Notes: generated by a model from the sequence alone, not told the origin. Positions 1-6,047 are shown, counted from the first letter of the stretch. The stretch is DNA of 14,281 bases from DATAFT01 sp035544635 (GCA_035544635.1 DATKDQ010000170.1:1-14281), one strand, 5' to 3'. Made by a program: numbers and translations.

Positions 1-168
1 CGAGTCGATGTAGTTGATCCGCGCCAGGTCGATCAGGACGTGGCCGCCCTCCTCCGCCAGCACCCGCTTCAGGGTATCGGCGAAGAAGCGGGCGCTCTCG
101 CCCAGCTTGATCACTCCCTCGACGTGGAGGACGGTGAGGCCGTCGACGCGGCGTTTCTCGACGATCAT
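1..168 (-). CDS. STAS-domain protein (anti-sigma factor antagonist-like), 5' part only
   Basis: The first 56 codons of a leftward gene, cut by the window edge. The translation starts MIVEKRRVDGLTVLHVEG and ends VLIDLARINYIDS. This is the STAS-fold pattern: a beta strand ending in a hydrophobic-x-G turn (residues 12-18), helix 1 (about 24-40), then a strand leading into the D-x(n)-D-S motif. In SpoIIAA-type antagonists the Ser after the Asp (here residue 56, the last visible one) is the phosphorylation site, so the protein probably works in partner switching with an anti-sigma factor/kinase or in related signalling. No such partner is visible, as the gene runs off the edge. The ATG at 166-168 is the only good start; no clear Shine-Dalgarno precedes it (only GAGTCGCCG). 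STAS domains also occur at the ends of transporters, but an N-terminal STAS of this spacing usually means a stand-alone protein of about 110 residues. Confidence 0.82.
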   Translation of the reverse strand, partial: MIVEKRRVDGLTVLHVEGVIKLGESARFFADTLKRVLAEEGGHVLIDLARINYIDS

Positions 169-171
169 CGG

Positions 172-202
172 CGACTCGGCACTCGACGATAACAGCGAGT
201 CG
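172..202. repeat. Inverted repeat upstream of the STAS gene
   Basis: CGACTCG (172-178) and CGAGTCG (196-202) are 7-bp inverted arms around a 17-base spacer that contains an AT-richer GATAACA stretch. It lies directly in front of the STAS start at 168, so it may be an operator or a leader hairpin. Arms of this length are not rare in GC-rich DNA, so the functional reading is weak. Confidence 0.3.
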
Positions 203-255
203 GAACCAGGGCAACGGCTGGGAGCGCGTCGAACAGCCGGCCACGACCGGAGAGC

Positions 256-933
256 TCAGGGCAGCTCACCGTGCCCCTCCAGCACGAAGCCGTAGGTGCG
301 GTCAGGGCCTTCGACCGCGAGCATGAGCTGGTCGAGATCGTTGTGCACCAGCGCGGCGCCGCCCGCCGGCTCCTGGTACACCGGAAACAGCGCGATCACG
401 GCGGGATGCACCCGGCCCGAAGCCTTCTGGCTGAGCTCGAGCAGCGGCTCCTGCTCGAAGACCGCCTCGGCATCACCGTCGTCCGCGGCAGGCGAGAGCA
501 GCAGGAAGTCCCGGTACTGCGACACGCCCATGTGGTCGCCGTCCGCAGGCTGGACCCAGTAGCGCATGGTGTAGACGCCCGGCGGGAGCTCGGTGTCGCG
601 ATAGTCGATCCAGGTCTCGGGGAAGTGGACGACGCCGACCAGGACGCTCGAGGCCAGCGCGCCGAACTCGACGCCGAGCGCGCCCTCGTTGACGCCTCCG
701 ACCGGCGGGGGCTCCCGGCGCACCCACAGCTCGGCGAGGACCCCGCCGTCCCTCGTCACCCGGTGGCCGGGTTGCGCGAGCGCTGCCGAGAGCGAATCCG
801 GCAGGCCAGGGGGAAGTCCGTCGGCCGCCTCGAGCGCGGGCTCGGCCGCCGCCGCGAGCGCGACTGCCGCCAGGCAGGGAACGACCAGCAGGAGGACCGC
901 CGGCGTCAGGGTTCGAGCGATTGCGCGGCTCAA
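256..933 (-). CDS. Secreted protein of unknown function, partner of the DUF1326-like protein
   Basis: About 225 residues. I chose the TTG at 931-933 because it overlaps the TGA stop of the upstream gene (TTGA), the usual sign of translational coupling. It also puts a clean Sec signal peptide at the N-terminus: SRAIAR basic region, hydrophobic core at residues 9-29, AxA-type cleavage near 27-31. An in-frame ATG further upstream (1006-1008) would give 250 residues but overlap the neighbour by 79 bp and bury the signal peptide. The mature part looks like a beta-rich exported domain, with LAELWVRRE (66-74), HFPETWIDYRDTELPPGVYTMRY (split around 103-125) and DGDHMG..RDFLLLSPAADD (131-152). The phrase P-P-G-V-Y-T-M-R-Y recalls exported proteins annotated only as hypothetical in Acidobacteria-like genomes. 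The P-G-x-Y turn is also reminiscent of DUF2911, but the rest does not fit, so I assign no family. It probably acts in the envelope with the upstream protein; its function is unknown. Confidence 0.8.
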   Translation of the reverse strand: MSRAIARTLTPAVLLLVVPCLAAVALAAAAEPALEAADGLPPGLPDSLSAALAQPGHRVTRDGGVLAELWVRREPPPVGGVNEGALGVEFGALASSVLVGVVHFPETWIDYRDTELPPGVYTMRYWVQPADGDHMGVSQYRDFLLLSPAADDGDAEAVFEQEPLLELSQKASGRVHPAVIALFPVYQEPAGGAALVHNDLDQLMLAVEGPDRTYGFVLEGHGELP

Positions 934-1610
934 CGAACGAACGTGCCGGCGTAGGAGCTCGACTTCTCCGGGCTCTTCCAGGTGCCTTCGAGGCCGGTGC
1001 CCCGCCACTCGTGCACCAGCGTGTAGGTCGGGTGCGCGTGCTCGAGCTCGATCAGCGGCGGGTAGTAGACATCCTCGTTGCCGCAGAGCCCGTCCTGGTG
1101 CCGGCGCTCGCGGACCTCGAGCGCGGCGAGGTCGCCGGCTTGGACCCGACGCCTGCCCGAGGCCTCGGCGATCTCGATCGGCGCGGCCTCGATTCGGACC
1201 ACGTCGGCGAGGAGCGGCCCGGCCATCGATCGCGCGAAGCCCAGGAGCGCCTCGCGCTGCGGCTGCGAGGCGCGCTCGTCCACGACCACCACCGCGCGGG
1301 CGGCGACGGGCTCGCCGCCGACGTCGCCGAGGGTCTCGTCGGACTGCACCACCGCCACCACGGAGAGCCCTGCGAGCGGCTCACCCTGCCACTCGCCGGC
1401 GCGCACCGTCCACGCCAGGATCGCCTCGCGTCCGGCGAGGCCCACCTCCGCGTTGGCGAGGCAGTGGCCCACCACGACCTCGGCGGAACGCGCCTCGAGG
1501 TAGTCGCCGGCGATCGAGGCGCCGGGCGGCAGATCGAGCGCCGCGGCGGGAAGTGAAGCGGAGACGAGCGCCAGCGTCGCGAGCCGGCGGCGTGAGAGGA
1601 GCTGGTTCAT
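930..1610 (-). CDS. Tat-exported DUF1326-like protein
   Basis: 226 residues from the ATG at 1608-1610, preceded by GGAAGG with 6-base spacing. A GTG at 1635-1637 with GAGGAGG 8 bases upstream is an equally plausible start and adds nine residues. The N-terminus MNQLLSRRRLATLALVSA carries a twin-arginine-like motif (residues 6-10), then a hydrophobic stretch and a likely AxA cleavage near 22-25. The DUF1326 pattern is visible as G-D-Y-L-E-A (35-40), the block AILAWTVRAGEWQGEPLAGLSV (63-84, with a tryptophan and the G-x-x-L-x-G-L turn) and VVDERASQPQREALL (109-123). Classic DUF1326 proteins have a C-x-C...C-x-C cluster after the E-A; here it reads EARSAEVVVGHC with one cysteine (C50). A second likely conserved cysteine is in L-C-G-N-E-x-V-Y-Y-P-P (C176). 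The biochemical role of DUF1326 is not established; metal binding is a guess. It is the first gene of a coupled pair with the secreted protein that follows. Confidence 0.82.
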   Translation of the reverse strand: MNQLLSRRRLATLALVSASLPAAALDLPPGASIAGDYLEARSAEVVVGHCLANAEVGLAGREAILAWTVRAGEWQGEPLAGLSVVAVVQSDETLGDVGGEPVAARAVVVVDERASQPQREALLGFARSMAGPLLADVVRIEAAPIEIAEASGRRRVQAGDLAALEVRERRHQDGLCGNEDVYYPPLIELEHAHPTYTLVHEWRGTGLEGTWKSPEKSSSYAGTFVR

Positions 1611-1667
1611 GGCCCACCTTCCGGATCCGAGCGCCACTGTGGCGCCCTCCTCGTAGACAGTACCAGC

Positions 1668-1693
1668 GGGGCCGTGGTCACTACCACGGCCCC
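1668..1693. repeat. Perfect 11-bp palindromic stem-loop
   Basis: GGGGCCGTGGT (1668-1678), loop CACT, ACCACGGCCCC (1683-1693). The arms match perfectly. It lies 58 bp upstream of the ATG chosen for the DUF1326-like gene (31 bp from the alternative GTG), within its probable leader or promoter. No T-run follows on either strand, so a standard intrinsic terminator is unlikely. A dimeric regulator site or a structured leader are the simplest readings. Confidence 0.6.
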
Positions 1694-1711
1694 ACTAGCT
1701 GATGCTCCCCG

Positions 1712-1739
1712 CCGAGCGCGGCTGCGCCGCGCGGCTCGG
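1712..1739. repeat. Imperfect hairpin overlapping the next one
   Basis: CCGAGC (1712-1717) plus GCGGC (1718-1722), loop TGC, then GCCGC (1726-1730), a 3-base bulge, and GCTCGG (1734-1739). The outer right arm GCTCGG is also the base of the left arm of the larger inverted repeat at 1734-1802, so the two foldings exclude each other. Confidence 0.4.
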
Positions 1740-1802
1740 AAGCCTTGACCCGGGGACACACTTGACTCGCTGTAACGATCTCTGCGGGTCAAGGCTTCGA
1801 GC
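1734..1802. repeat. Long inverted repeat with 32-base loop
   Basis: GCTCG-(g)-AAGCCTTGACCCG on the left (1734-1752) pairs with CGGGTCAAGGCTTCGAGC on the right (1785-1802): 18 base pairs with a single bulged G at 1739. It starts 12 bp downstream of the stop of the small cysteine-rich gene (1814). It could therefore end that transcript, though there is no U-tract and the loop is long. The element CTTGAC(C/T)CG occurs directly at 1744-1752 and 1761-1769 and inverted at 1785-1793, a cluster that could also be a protein binding site. Confidence 0.55.
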
Positions 1803-1813
1803 ACCGCCGCGCA

Positions 1814-2032
1814 TCAACGCTCCCAGCACCCGCGGCCGAGCACGCAGGTCTCGACGCCGGCCACCTTGCCGTCGGGCCCCAGGCAGTTCTGGGTGTGCGT
1901 GCACCACACGAAGCCGTCGCTCATCGACGGCACCTGAGCATCGGCCGACGAGCGCTCGACCTCGATGAACATCCCCTTCGAGCGCAACCGGCGGCACAGC
2001 GTCGATCGGGAGCCCAGGAGCTCGAGATCCAT
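1814..2032 (-). CDS. Small cysteine-rich protein of unknown function
   Basis: 72 residues. The ATG at 2030-2032 lies one base after the TGA of the FAD-subunit gene (TGACATG) and has GGAAGGTG six bases upstream, so this is very likely a real, translationally coupled gene. It has no signal peptide and no membrane segment. C13 sits in a basic segment (TLCRRLRSKG). The C-terminal half holds four cysteines in a symmetrical spacing: C44-x5-C50-x12-C63-x5-C69, in the phrases VWCTHTQNC, LGPDGKVAG, ETCVLGRGC. Histidine 46 is nearby. A zinc or iron-sulfur site, or two disulfides, would fit. I do not recognise the family. E. coli paoABC has the maturation factor PaoD (XdhC type) at this position; this protein is far too short to be that, but an accessory role for the oxidoreductase is a reasonable inference. 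Confidence 0.75.
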   Translation of the reverse strand: MDLELLGSRSTLCRRLRSKGMFIEVERSSADAQVPSMSDGFVWCTHTQNCLGPDGKVAGVETCVLGRGCWER

Positions 2033-2033
2033 G

Positions 2034-3014
2034 TCACACCTTCCTGGAGGCGGCGGCGAGGAGCGCGCGCCGGGTCGCCACCCGCGCGAGCTGCACCTTG
2101 TAGGCGTTGTGGGAGAGCGGACGCGCGCGGGCGACGGCGGCATCGCCGGCGGCGGCGACGGTCTCGTCCGAGAGCGCCTTCCCGACCAGCGCGGCGGCGG
2201 CTTCCGAGGCCTCGAACGGGGTCGGCGCCACGTGGCCGAGGACGATGCGCGCCGCGGTCACCGTCTCGCCGTCGAGCTCGAGCGCCGCCGCCGCCGCGGC
2301 GAGCGGCCAGTCGAGGGCCTCGCGCTGGCGCACCTCGTAGGTCGCGCAGCGAACGGCGGTCGCGGGCACGAGGATCTCGGTCAGGATCTCGGCGGTACCG
2401 AGCGTGTGCTCGCGCTCGCCGTCGCGAGCCGGCACCCGGTAGAGCTCCTGGAGCGGCAGCTCGCGCTCGCCATTCGGGCCGGCGATCTTGACGCGCGCGC
2501 CGAGCGCGCAAAGCGGCGGCGCAAGACTCGAGGCGTGCACGAACCACGCGGGCCCACGAGTGCCGAGGATCGCGTGATAGCGGTTGTCGCCATCCTCCAC
2601 CATCGACCGGCCGTCGCGGCGCGCGAGCAGGCCGAAGCCCGCGCGGTAGTACCAGCAGCGCGGTCGCTGCAGCAGCTCGCCGCCCACCGTGCCCATGGCC
2701 CGCAGCTGCGGGCTGCGGATCCCTTCGGCGGCGTGCGCCAGCGCGGGGTGAGCCGCCGCCCCGGGGCTCGCCAGCAGCTCGTCGATCGTGGCCAGCGCGC
2801 CGATGCGCAGGACCCCACCGGCGCCACGCCCGATCCCGCGCATCGAGGCGATCGACTTGAGGTTGACCAGCCGCTCCGGCCGCTCGACGTCGTCCTTCAT
2901 CAGGCTGAGGAGGTCGGTGCCGCCGGCGAGCGCCGCCGCGGCGGCGCCGCCCTCCTGCAGGAGCGCGATCGCGTCCTCCAAGGTCCCGGGGTTGGCGTAC
3001 TGGAAGGCCCTCAT
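2034..3014 (-). CDS. FAD-binding subunit of a xanthine dehydrogenase-family oxidoreductase
   Basis: 326 residues; the usual length for PaoB/CoxM-type subunits is 280-330. The N-terminal FAD_binding_5 domain (about 1-215) shows the flavin-binding AGGTDLL (30-36) and the second motif TVGGELLQRPRC (109-120). The C-terminal CO_deh_flav_C domain covers about 220-322. The subunit passes electrons between the [2Fe-2S] clusters and an external acceptor through FAD. The segment after RCWYYR resembles the PaoB (YagS) branch, which normally carries an extra [4Fe-4S] cluster in an insertion with several cysteines. Here only C120 remains: the stretch AGFGLLARRDGRSMVEDGD (125-143) and the following RYHAILG region have no cysteine, so the cluster is probably absent. 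The ATG at 3014 matches family starts (MRAFQYANPGTLEDAI), with GAGGGA upstream. A 207-bp gap separates it from the preceding gene of the same operon. Confidence 0.9.
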   Translation of the reverse strand: MRAFQYANPGTLEDAIALLQEGGAAAAALAGGTDLLSLMKDDVERPERLVNLKSIASMRGIGRGAGGVLRIGALATIDELLASPGAAAHPALAHAAEGIRSPQLRAMGTVGGELLQRPRCWYYRAGFGLLARRDGRSMVEDGDNRYHAILGTRGPAWFVHASSLAPPLCALGARVKIAGPNGERELPLQELYRVPARDGEREHTLGTAEILTEILVPATAVRCATYEVRQREALDWPLAAAAAALELDGETVTAARIVLGHVAPTPFEASEAAAALVGKALSDETVAAAGDAAVARARPLSHNAYKVQLARVATRRALLAAASRKV

Positions 3015-3052
3015 CCGTCTCGCTTCCCTCGGCGCTCTTCCGCTGCTCGGGA

Positions 3053-3075
3053 GGCCGTCCGTGTAACGGACGGCC
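3053..3075. repeat. Perfect 10-bp stem-loop between two operon genes
   Basis: GGCCGTCCGT (3053-3062), loop GTA, ACGGACGGCC (3066-3075). It lies 39 bp upstream of the FAD-subunit start and just beyond the tandem repeat array, within the expected transcript of the oxidoreductase operon. Without a U-tract it is more likely an mRNA-stabilising, processing or attenuating structure than a full terminator. Confidence 0.55.
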
Positions 3076-3080
3076 GACGC

Positions 3081-3243
3081 GCGCCGTCCGCGGCGCCATC
3101 CAGCATTTCCGGAGCCCGCGCCGTCCTCGGCGCCGACAACGAGCTGGCGGAGGAAATGCCATCCAGCATTTCCGGAGCCCGCGCCGTCCTCGGCGCCGAC
3201 AACGAGCTGGCGGAGGAAATGCTATGCAGCATTTCCGGAGCCC
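3081..3243. repeat. 63-bp tandem repeat array (two full, two partial copies)
   Basis: Two identical 63-bp units, 3095-3157 and 3158-3220, are followed by a 23-bp partial third unit (3221-3243, two mismatches). They are preceded by a 17-bp partial at 3081-3097 (one mismatch to the unit's internal segment GCGCCGTCCTCGGCGCC). Each unit has inverted ends, GCATTTCC near the start and GGAAATGC at the end/junction, and an inner hairpin GCGCCG-TCCT-CGGCGC. The array covers the last codons and stop (3222-3224) of the molybdopterin-subunit gene and part of the gap behind it. The period is a multiple of three, but I see no protein that uses the full units. Confidence 0.93.
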
Positions 3244-5348
3244 AGCGACTGGAGCACGCGCTCGGGCGTGAACGGGGCGTGGGGCACGCGCACCCCGACG
3301 GCGTTCGCGATCGCGTTGCCGATCGCGGCCAGCGGCGAGATGACCGGCGGCTCGCCCATGCCGATGACGCCCCGCTCGTCGTGGCCGGGCCCGCCCATGA
3401 GATGCACCACGAGCTCGCCCACGTCGCCGAGACCGGCGAGCCGGTAGAACTCCATGTTGGGGTTGAGCAGGCGTCCGGTCACCGGGTCGGGGACGCGCTC
3501 CTCGTAGAGCGCGGTGGAGATGCCCATGATCAGCGCACCGTAGACCTGACTGGTCGCGAGCTTCCTGTTGACCACCAGACCGACGTCCTGGACCGCGACC
3601 ATGCGGTTCACCTTCACGACGCCGGTCTCGACGTCGACCGAGACGTCCGCCATCTGCACGCCGCCGACGCCGCCGTCGGTGAGCTGGCCCGGACCCGGGT
3701 TCCGGTTGGTGACGCTGATCGCTACCGCCCCGATCTTCGCGGCCGCCTCCTTCCACGGCAGGCTCCTCGCGGGGTCCCCCGCGACCTGGATCCGGCCGTC
3801 GCGCGCCACCAGGCTCTCGGGCGGAGCGCCCAGCGCCGGCGCCACCTTCGCGAGCACCTCGGCGAGCGCGTCCTGCGCCGCGCGCCGGGTCGAGGAGCTG
3901 ACGCCGCCCACCGTGGTCGAGCCGCCGGAAGGCCCCGACTGCGGGTAGGCGCTGTCGCCGATCTTCACCGTCACCGCCTCGACCGGCAGCCCGAAGGTCT
4001 CGGCGAGGACCATCGCGATCACGGTGCGCGTGCCGGTGCCGAGATCCTGCGTGCCGAGCGCGGCCTCGACGGTGCCGTCGGGATGCACCTTGACGGCACA
4101 GCTCGAGGCGTGTCCGCGGCCGCCCCAGGTGTGGATCGAGAGGCCGAGCCCACGTTTCACCGGTCCGGGAGAGCTGCCGCGCGGTCGCCAGCGATCCTTC
4201 CAGCCCATCAGATCGGCCGCGATCCCGAGCTCCTCCTGGTAGACGGCGGCGCGCCTGCCCGCCGCGATGTCGAGGTTGCGCCGGAAGAGCTCGAGAGGGT
4301 CCATCGCGAGCTCGGCGGCGAGGTCCTCCAGGACCGACATGGTGAGGAAGGCCGCCTGCGGATGGTTCGGGGCGCGCCAGGCGCGCGAGCCGGCGAAATT
4401 GGTGGGCACCGAGATGTGCACGTGGCGGCGGTTCGCCGGCTCGAACACGTAGGGCAGCGGCGGGGTGCCGGTGCCGGGCAGGCCGCCCGAGCCCCACGAC
4501 TCGGAGATCCAGGCCTGGAGCCTGCCGTCCGCGTCGGCCCCCGCCTTGATGGTGGCCCAGGCCGAAGGACGGCTGCCCGCGACCGCCTGCTCGTGCTCCC
4601 GCTCGAGGAAGAGCTTCACCGGACGGTTCGCCTCGCGTGCGAGCCGGGCCCCCTCGATTCCCCAGCGGTCGACCTGGAACTTGGCGCCGAAACCGCCGCC
4701 CATGTACTCGGTCCTGATGCGCACGTTCGAGGCCGGGATCCCGAGCGGCTCGGCGAACTGCCCGGCCAGGGTCGAGACCGCCTGGGTCGAGGCGTACGCC
4801 GTGAGCTGGTCGCCCTCCCACTCGGTGATCTGCCCGTGGGGCTCGAGCGCGCAGTGGTTGATCATCGGGATCGAGAACGTGCGCTCGACTCGCGCCGCGG
4901 CGGCGGCGTAGGCGCCGTCTGGATCGCCCACGGTCTGCTCGCGGCCGGGCTTGGTCTCGGGTGCCTGGGAGCGATCTCCCTCGAGCACGTAGTGCGGCAG
5001 CACCTGGTAGTCGACCACCACCGCGCGCACCGCGTCGCGCGCGATCTCCTCGGTCTCGGCCGCGACGGCGACGATCTCGTCGTGCGCCCACTGGATCTCG
5101 GCACCCACCTCCTGCAGCACGCGCACCGCGACCACCCCGGGCATGGCCTTGGCGGCGGAGACGTCGAGCGCCGTGATGCGGGCGTGGGCGTGGGGGCAGG
5201 TGAGGATCTTGGCGTGGAGCATCCGGTCGCGCCGCAGGTCGGACGGGTACTTGGCGGCGCCGGTCGACTTCGCGGGCCCGTCGAGCCGCGACAACGGTTT
5301 GCCGATCAGGCTGCGCTCGTCCACCGGGGGCCAGGTGTAGTCCGCCAT
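3222..5348 (-). CDS. Molybdopterin-binding catalytic subunit, xanthine dehydrogenase/aldehyde oxidoreductase family
   Basis: 708 residues, typical for PaoC (YagR)-type large subunits. The ATG at 5346-5348 lies two bases after the stop of the [2Fe-2S] gene and has GAGGGGG upstream. The N-terminal a/b hammerhead domain (about 20-125) begins with RLDGPAKSTGAAKY. Molybdenum-cofactor motifs are MGGGFGAK (216-223), RAWRAPNHPQAAF (322-334) and GTQDLGTGTR (432-441). The catalytic glutamate is E666 in GMGEPPV. The enzyme should hydroxylate an aldehyde or N-heterocycle at a Mo centre and send electrons to the Fe-S and FAD subunits; the substrate cannot be read from the sequence. RAWRAPNHP replaces the commoner F-R-A-P-G, as in other PaoC-like proteins. 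The last residues GSGNAA and the TAG stop are encoded by the partial third copy of the 63-bp repeat, so the native C-terminus may have been replaced. It has no signal peptide of its own; export on the Tat signal of the small subunit is inferred. Confidence 0.93.
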   Translation of the reverse strand: MADYTWPPVDERSLIGKPLSRLDGPAKSTGAAKYPSDLRRDRMLHAKILTCPHAHARITALDVSAAKAMPGVVAVRVLQEVGAEIQWAHDEIVAVAAETEEIARDAVRAVVVDYQVLPHYVLEGDRSQAPETKPGREQTVGDPDGAYAAAAARVERTFSIPMINHCALEPHGQITEWEGDQLTAYASTQAVSTLAGQFAEPLGIPASNVRIRTEYMGGGFGAKFQVDRWGIEGARLAREANRPVKLFLEREHEQAVAGSRPSAWATIKAGADADGRLQAWISESWGSGGLPGTGTPPLPYVFEPANRRHVHISVPTNFAGSRAWRAPNHPQAAFLTMSVLEDLAAELAMDPLELFRRNLDIAAGRRAAVYQEELGIAADLMGWKDRWRPRGSSPGPVKRGLGLSIHTWGGRGHASSCAVKVHPDGTVEAALGTQDLGTGTRTVIAMVLAETFGLPVEAVTVKIGDSAYPQSGPSGGSTTVGGVSSSTRRAAQDALAEVLAKVAPALGAPPESLVARDGRIQVAGDPARSLPWKEAAAKIGAVAISVTNRNPGPGQLTDGGVGGVQMADVSVDVETGVVKVNRMVAVQDVGLVVNRKLATSQVYGALIMGISTALYEERVPDPVTGRLLNPNMEFYRLAGLGDVGELVVHLMGGPGHDERGVIGMGEPPVISPLAAIGNAIANAVGVRVPHAPFTPERVLQSLGSGNAA

Positions 5349-5350
5349 GG

Positions 5351-5989
5351 CTATCCCCCTCGCGCTGGCCGCCCGCCGGCGAGCAGGACCTGCTTGATGC
5401 CGTCGTAGGTGCCGCACCGGCACAGATTGCCGCCCAGCCCGCGCTCGATCTGCTCCAGCGAGGGGTTCGGGTTGGCGTCGAGGAAGGCCTTGCAGGCGAC
5501 CACGAAGCCGGGCGTGCAGTAGCCGCACTGCTGCGCGTCGTTCTCGACGAACGACGCCTGGATCGGATGCATCTGCTCCGGCGTGCCGAGACCCTCGATG
5601 GTGGTGACCGGGGCGCCCTGCGCCTCGATCGCGAGCAGCGTGCAGGAGTACACCGGCTGGTCGCTGACCAGGACGGTGCAGGCTCCGCAGGTGGCGCGAT
5701 CGCAGACCTTCTTCGCGCCGGTGAGATCGAGATGGTTGCGCAGCGCGTCGAGCAGGGTGACCCGCGGCTCGAGCTCGGCTTGGTAGCGCCGGCCGTTGAT
5801 CGTGAACGTCATCGGCACCGGCCCGGGGCCGACCAGCGCAGCGCCCGAAGCGGTGTCGGCCGCCGCCTGCTCGGCCTGGAGCGCACGCGGCACGACGCTC
5901 CCGACCACCGCGCCCGCCGCGCCGCCGCGCAGGAGGTCGCGGCGGGAGAAGCCGCTCTGCTTCGGGTCGCGATCGCTGTCCTTGGCCAT
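5351..5989 (-). CDS. [2Fe-2S] subunit with Tat signal, xanthine dehydrogenase family
   Basis: 212 residues. The N-terminus carries the twin-arginine motif SRRDLLRGG (15-23) with a hydrophobic region to about 33 and Ala-rich cleavage region near 36-45, like PaoA (YagT), so the assembled enzyme is probably periplasmic. The plant-ferredoxin-type domain (about 58-130) has C96-x4-C101-x2-C104-x11-C116 for the first [2Fe-2S] cluster. The all-helical Fer2_2 domain has C155-x2-C158 and C190-x-C192 for the second. All eight ligands are present. It relays electrons from the molybdenum site to FAD. The ATG at 5987-5989 is preceded by GAGGAG at good spacing. It is the first gene of the operon, followed after two bases by the catalytic subunit. 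Confidence 0.94.
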   Translation of the reverse strand: MAKDSDRDPKQSGFSRRDLLRGGAAGAVVGSVVPRALQAEQAAADTASGAALVGPGPVPMTFTINGRRYQAELEPRVTLLDALRNHLDLTGAKKVCDRATCGACTVLVSDQPVYSCTLLAIEAQGAPVTTIEGLGTPEQMHPIQASFVENDAQQCGYCTPGFVVACKAFLDANPNPSLEQIERGLGGNLCRCGTYDGIKQVLLAGGRPARGG

Positions 5990-6004
5990 CGCTGCTCCTC
6001 GGAT

Positions 6005-6030
6005 CCAGCCAGTCTATAACCCCCGGCTGG
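6005..6030 (-). promoter_or_regulatory. Possible promoter/operator of the oxidoreductase operon
   Basis: The 58-bp gap between the aminotransferase stop and the [2Fe-2S] gene has 6-bp inverted arms CCAGCC (6005-6010) and GGCTGG (6025-6030). They flank the only AT-rich stretch, which reads GGTTATAGAC on the minus strand and could hold a -10 element. No convincing -35 box is seen. The gap is so short that the operon could also be read through from the aminotransferase gene. Confidence 0.25.
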
Positions 6031-6046
6031 CAGGGCAGCCCCTGCC
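6029..6046 (-). terminator. GC-rich hairpin behind the aminotransferase gene
   Basis: GGCAGGG (6029-6035), loop CAGC, CCCTGCC (6040-6046): a perfect 7-bp stem that begins one base after the aminotransferase stop codon. No U-run follows, so termination would be weak or Rho-assisted. Confidence 0.4.
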
Positions 6047-6047
6047 C

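Noticed and set aside
3011..3232. Reading of the 63-bp array as a 21-residue peptide repeat protein on either strand
   Set aside because: All frames are open only because the period is a multiple of three and the DNA is GC-rich; there is no ribosome site, and one frame is already used for the end of the molybdopterin subunit.
3081..3243. CRISPR array
   Set aside because: The repeats are directly adjacent with no unique spacers, the unit is 63 bp, and there are no cas genes.
1965..5408. A very long open frame on the plus strand opposite the oxidoreductase genes (and a similar long minus-strand frame over 1921-5091)
   Set aside because: It is a GC-rich antisense/alternate-frame shadow: composition is Arg/His/Gly-rich and low-complexity, with no recognisable domain, while the minus-strand genes beneath it carry full family motifs.
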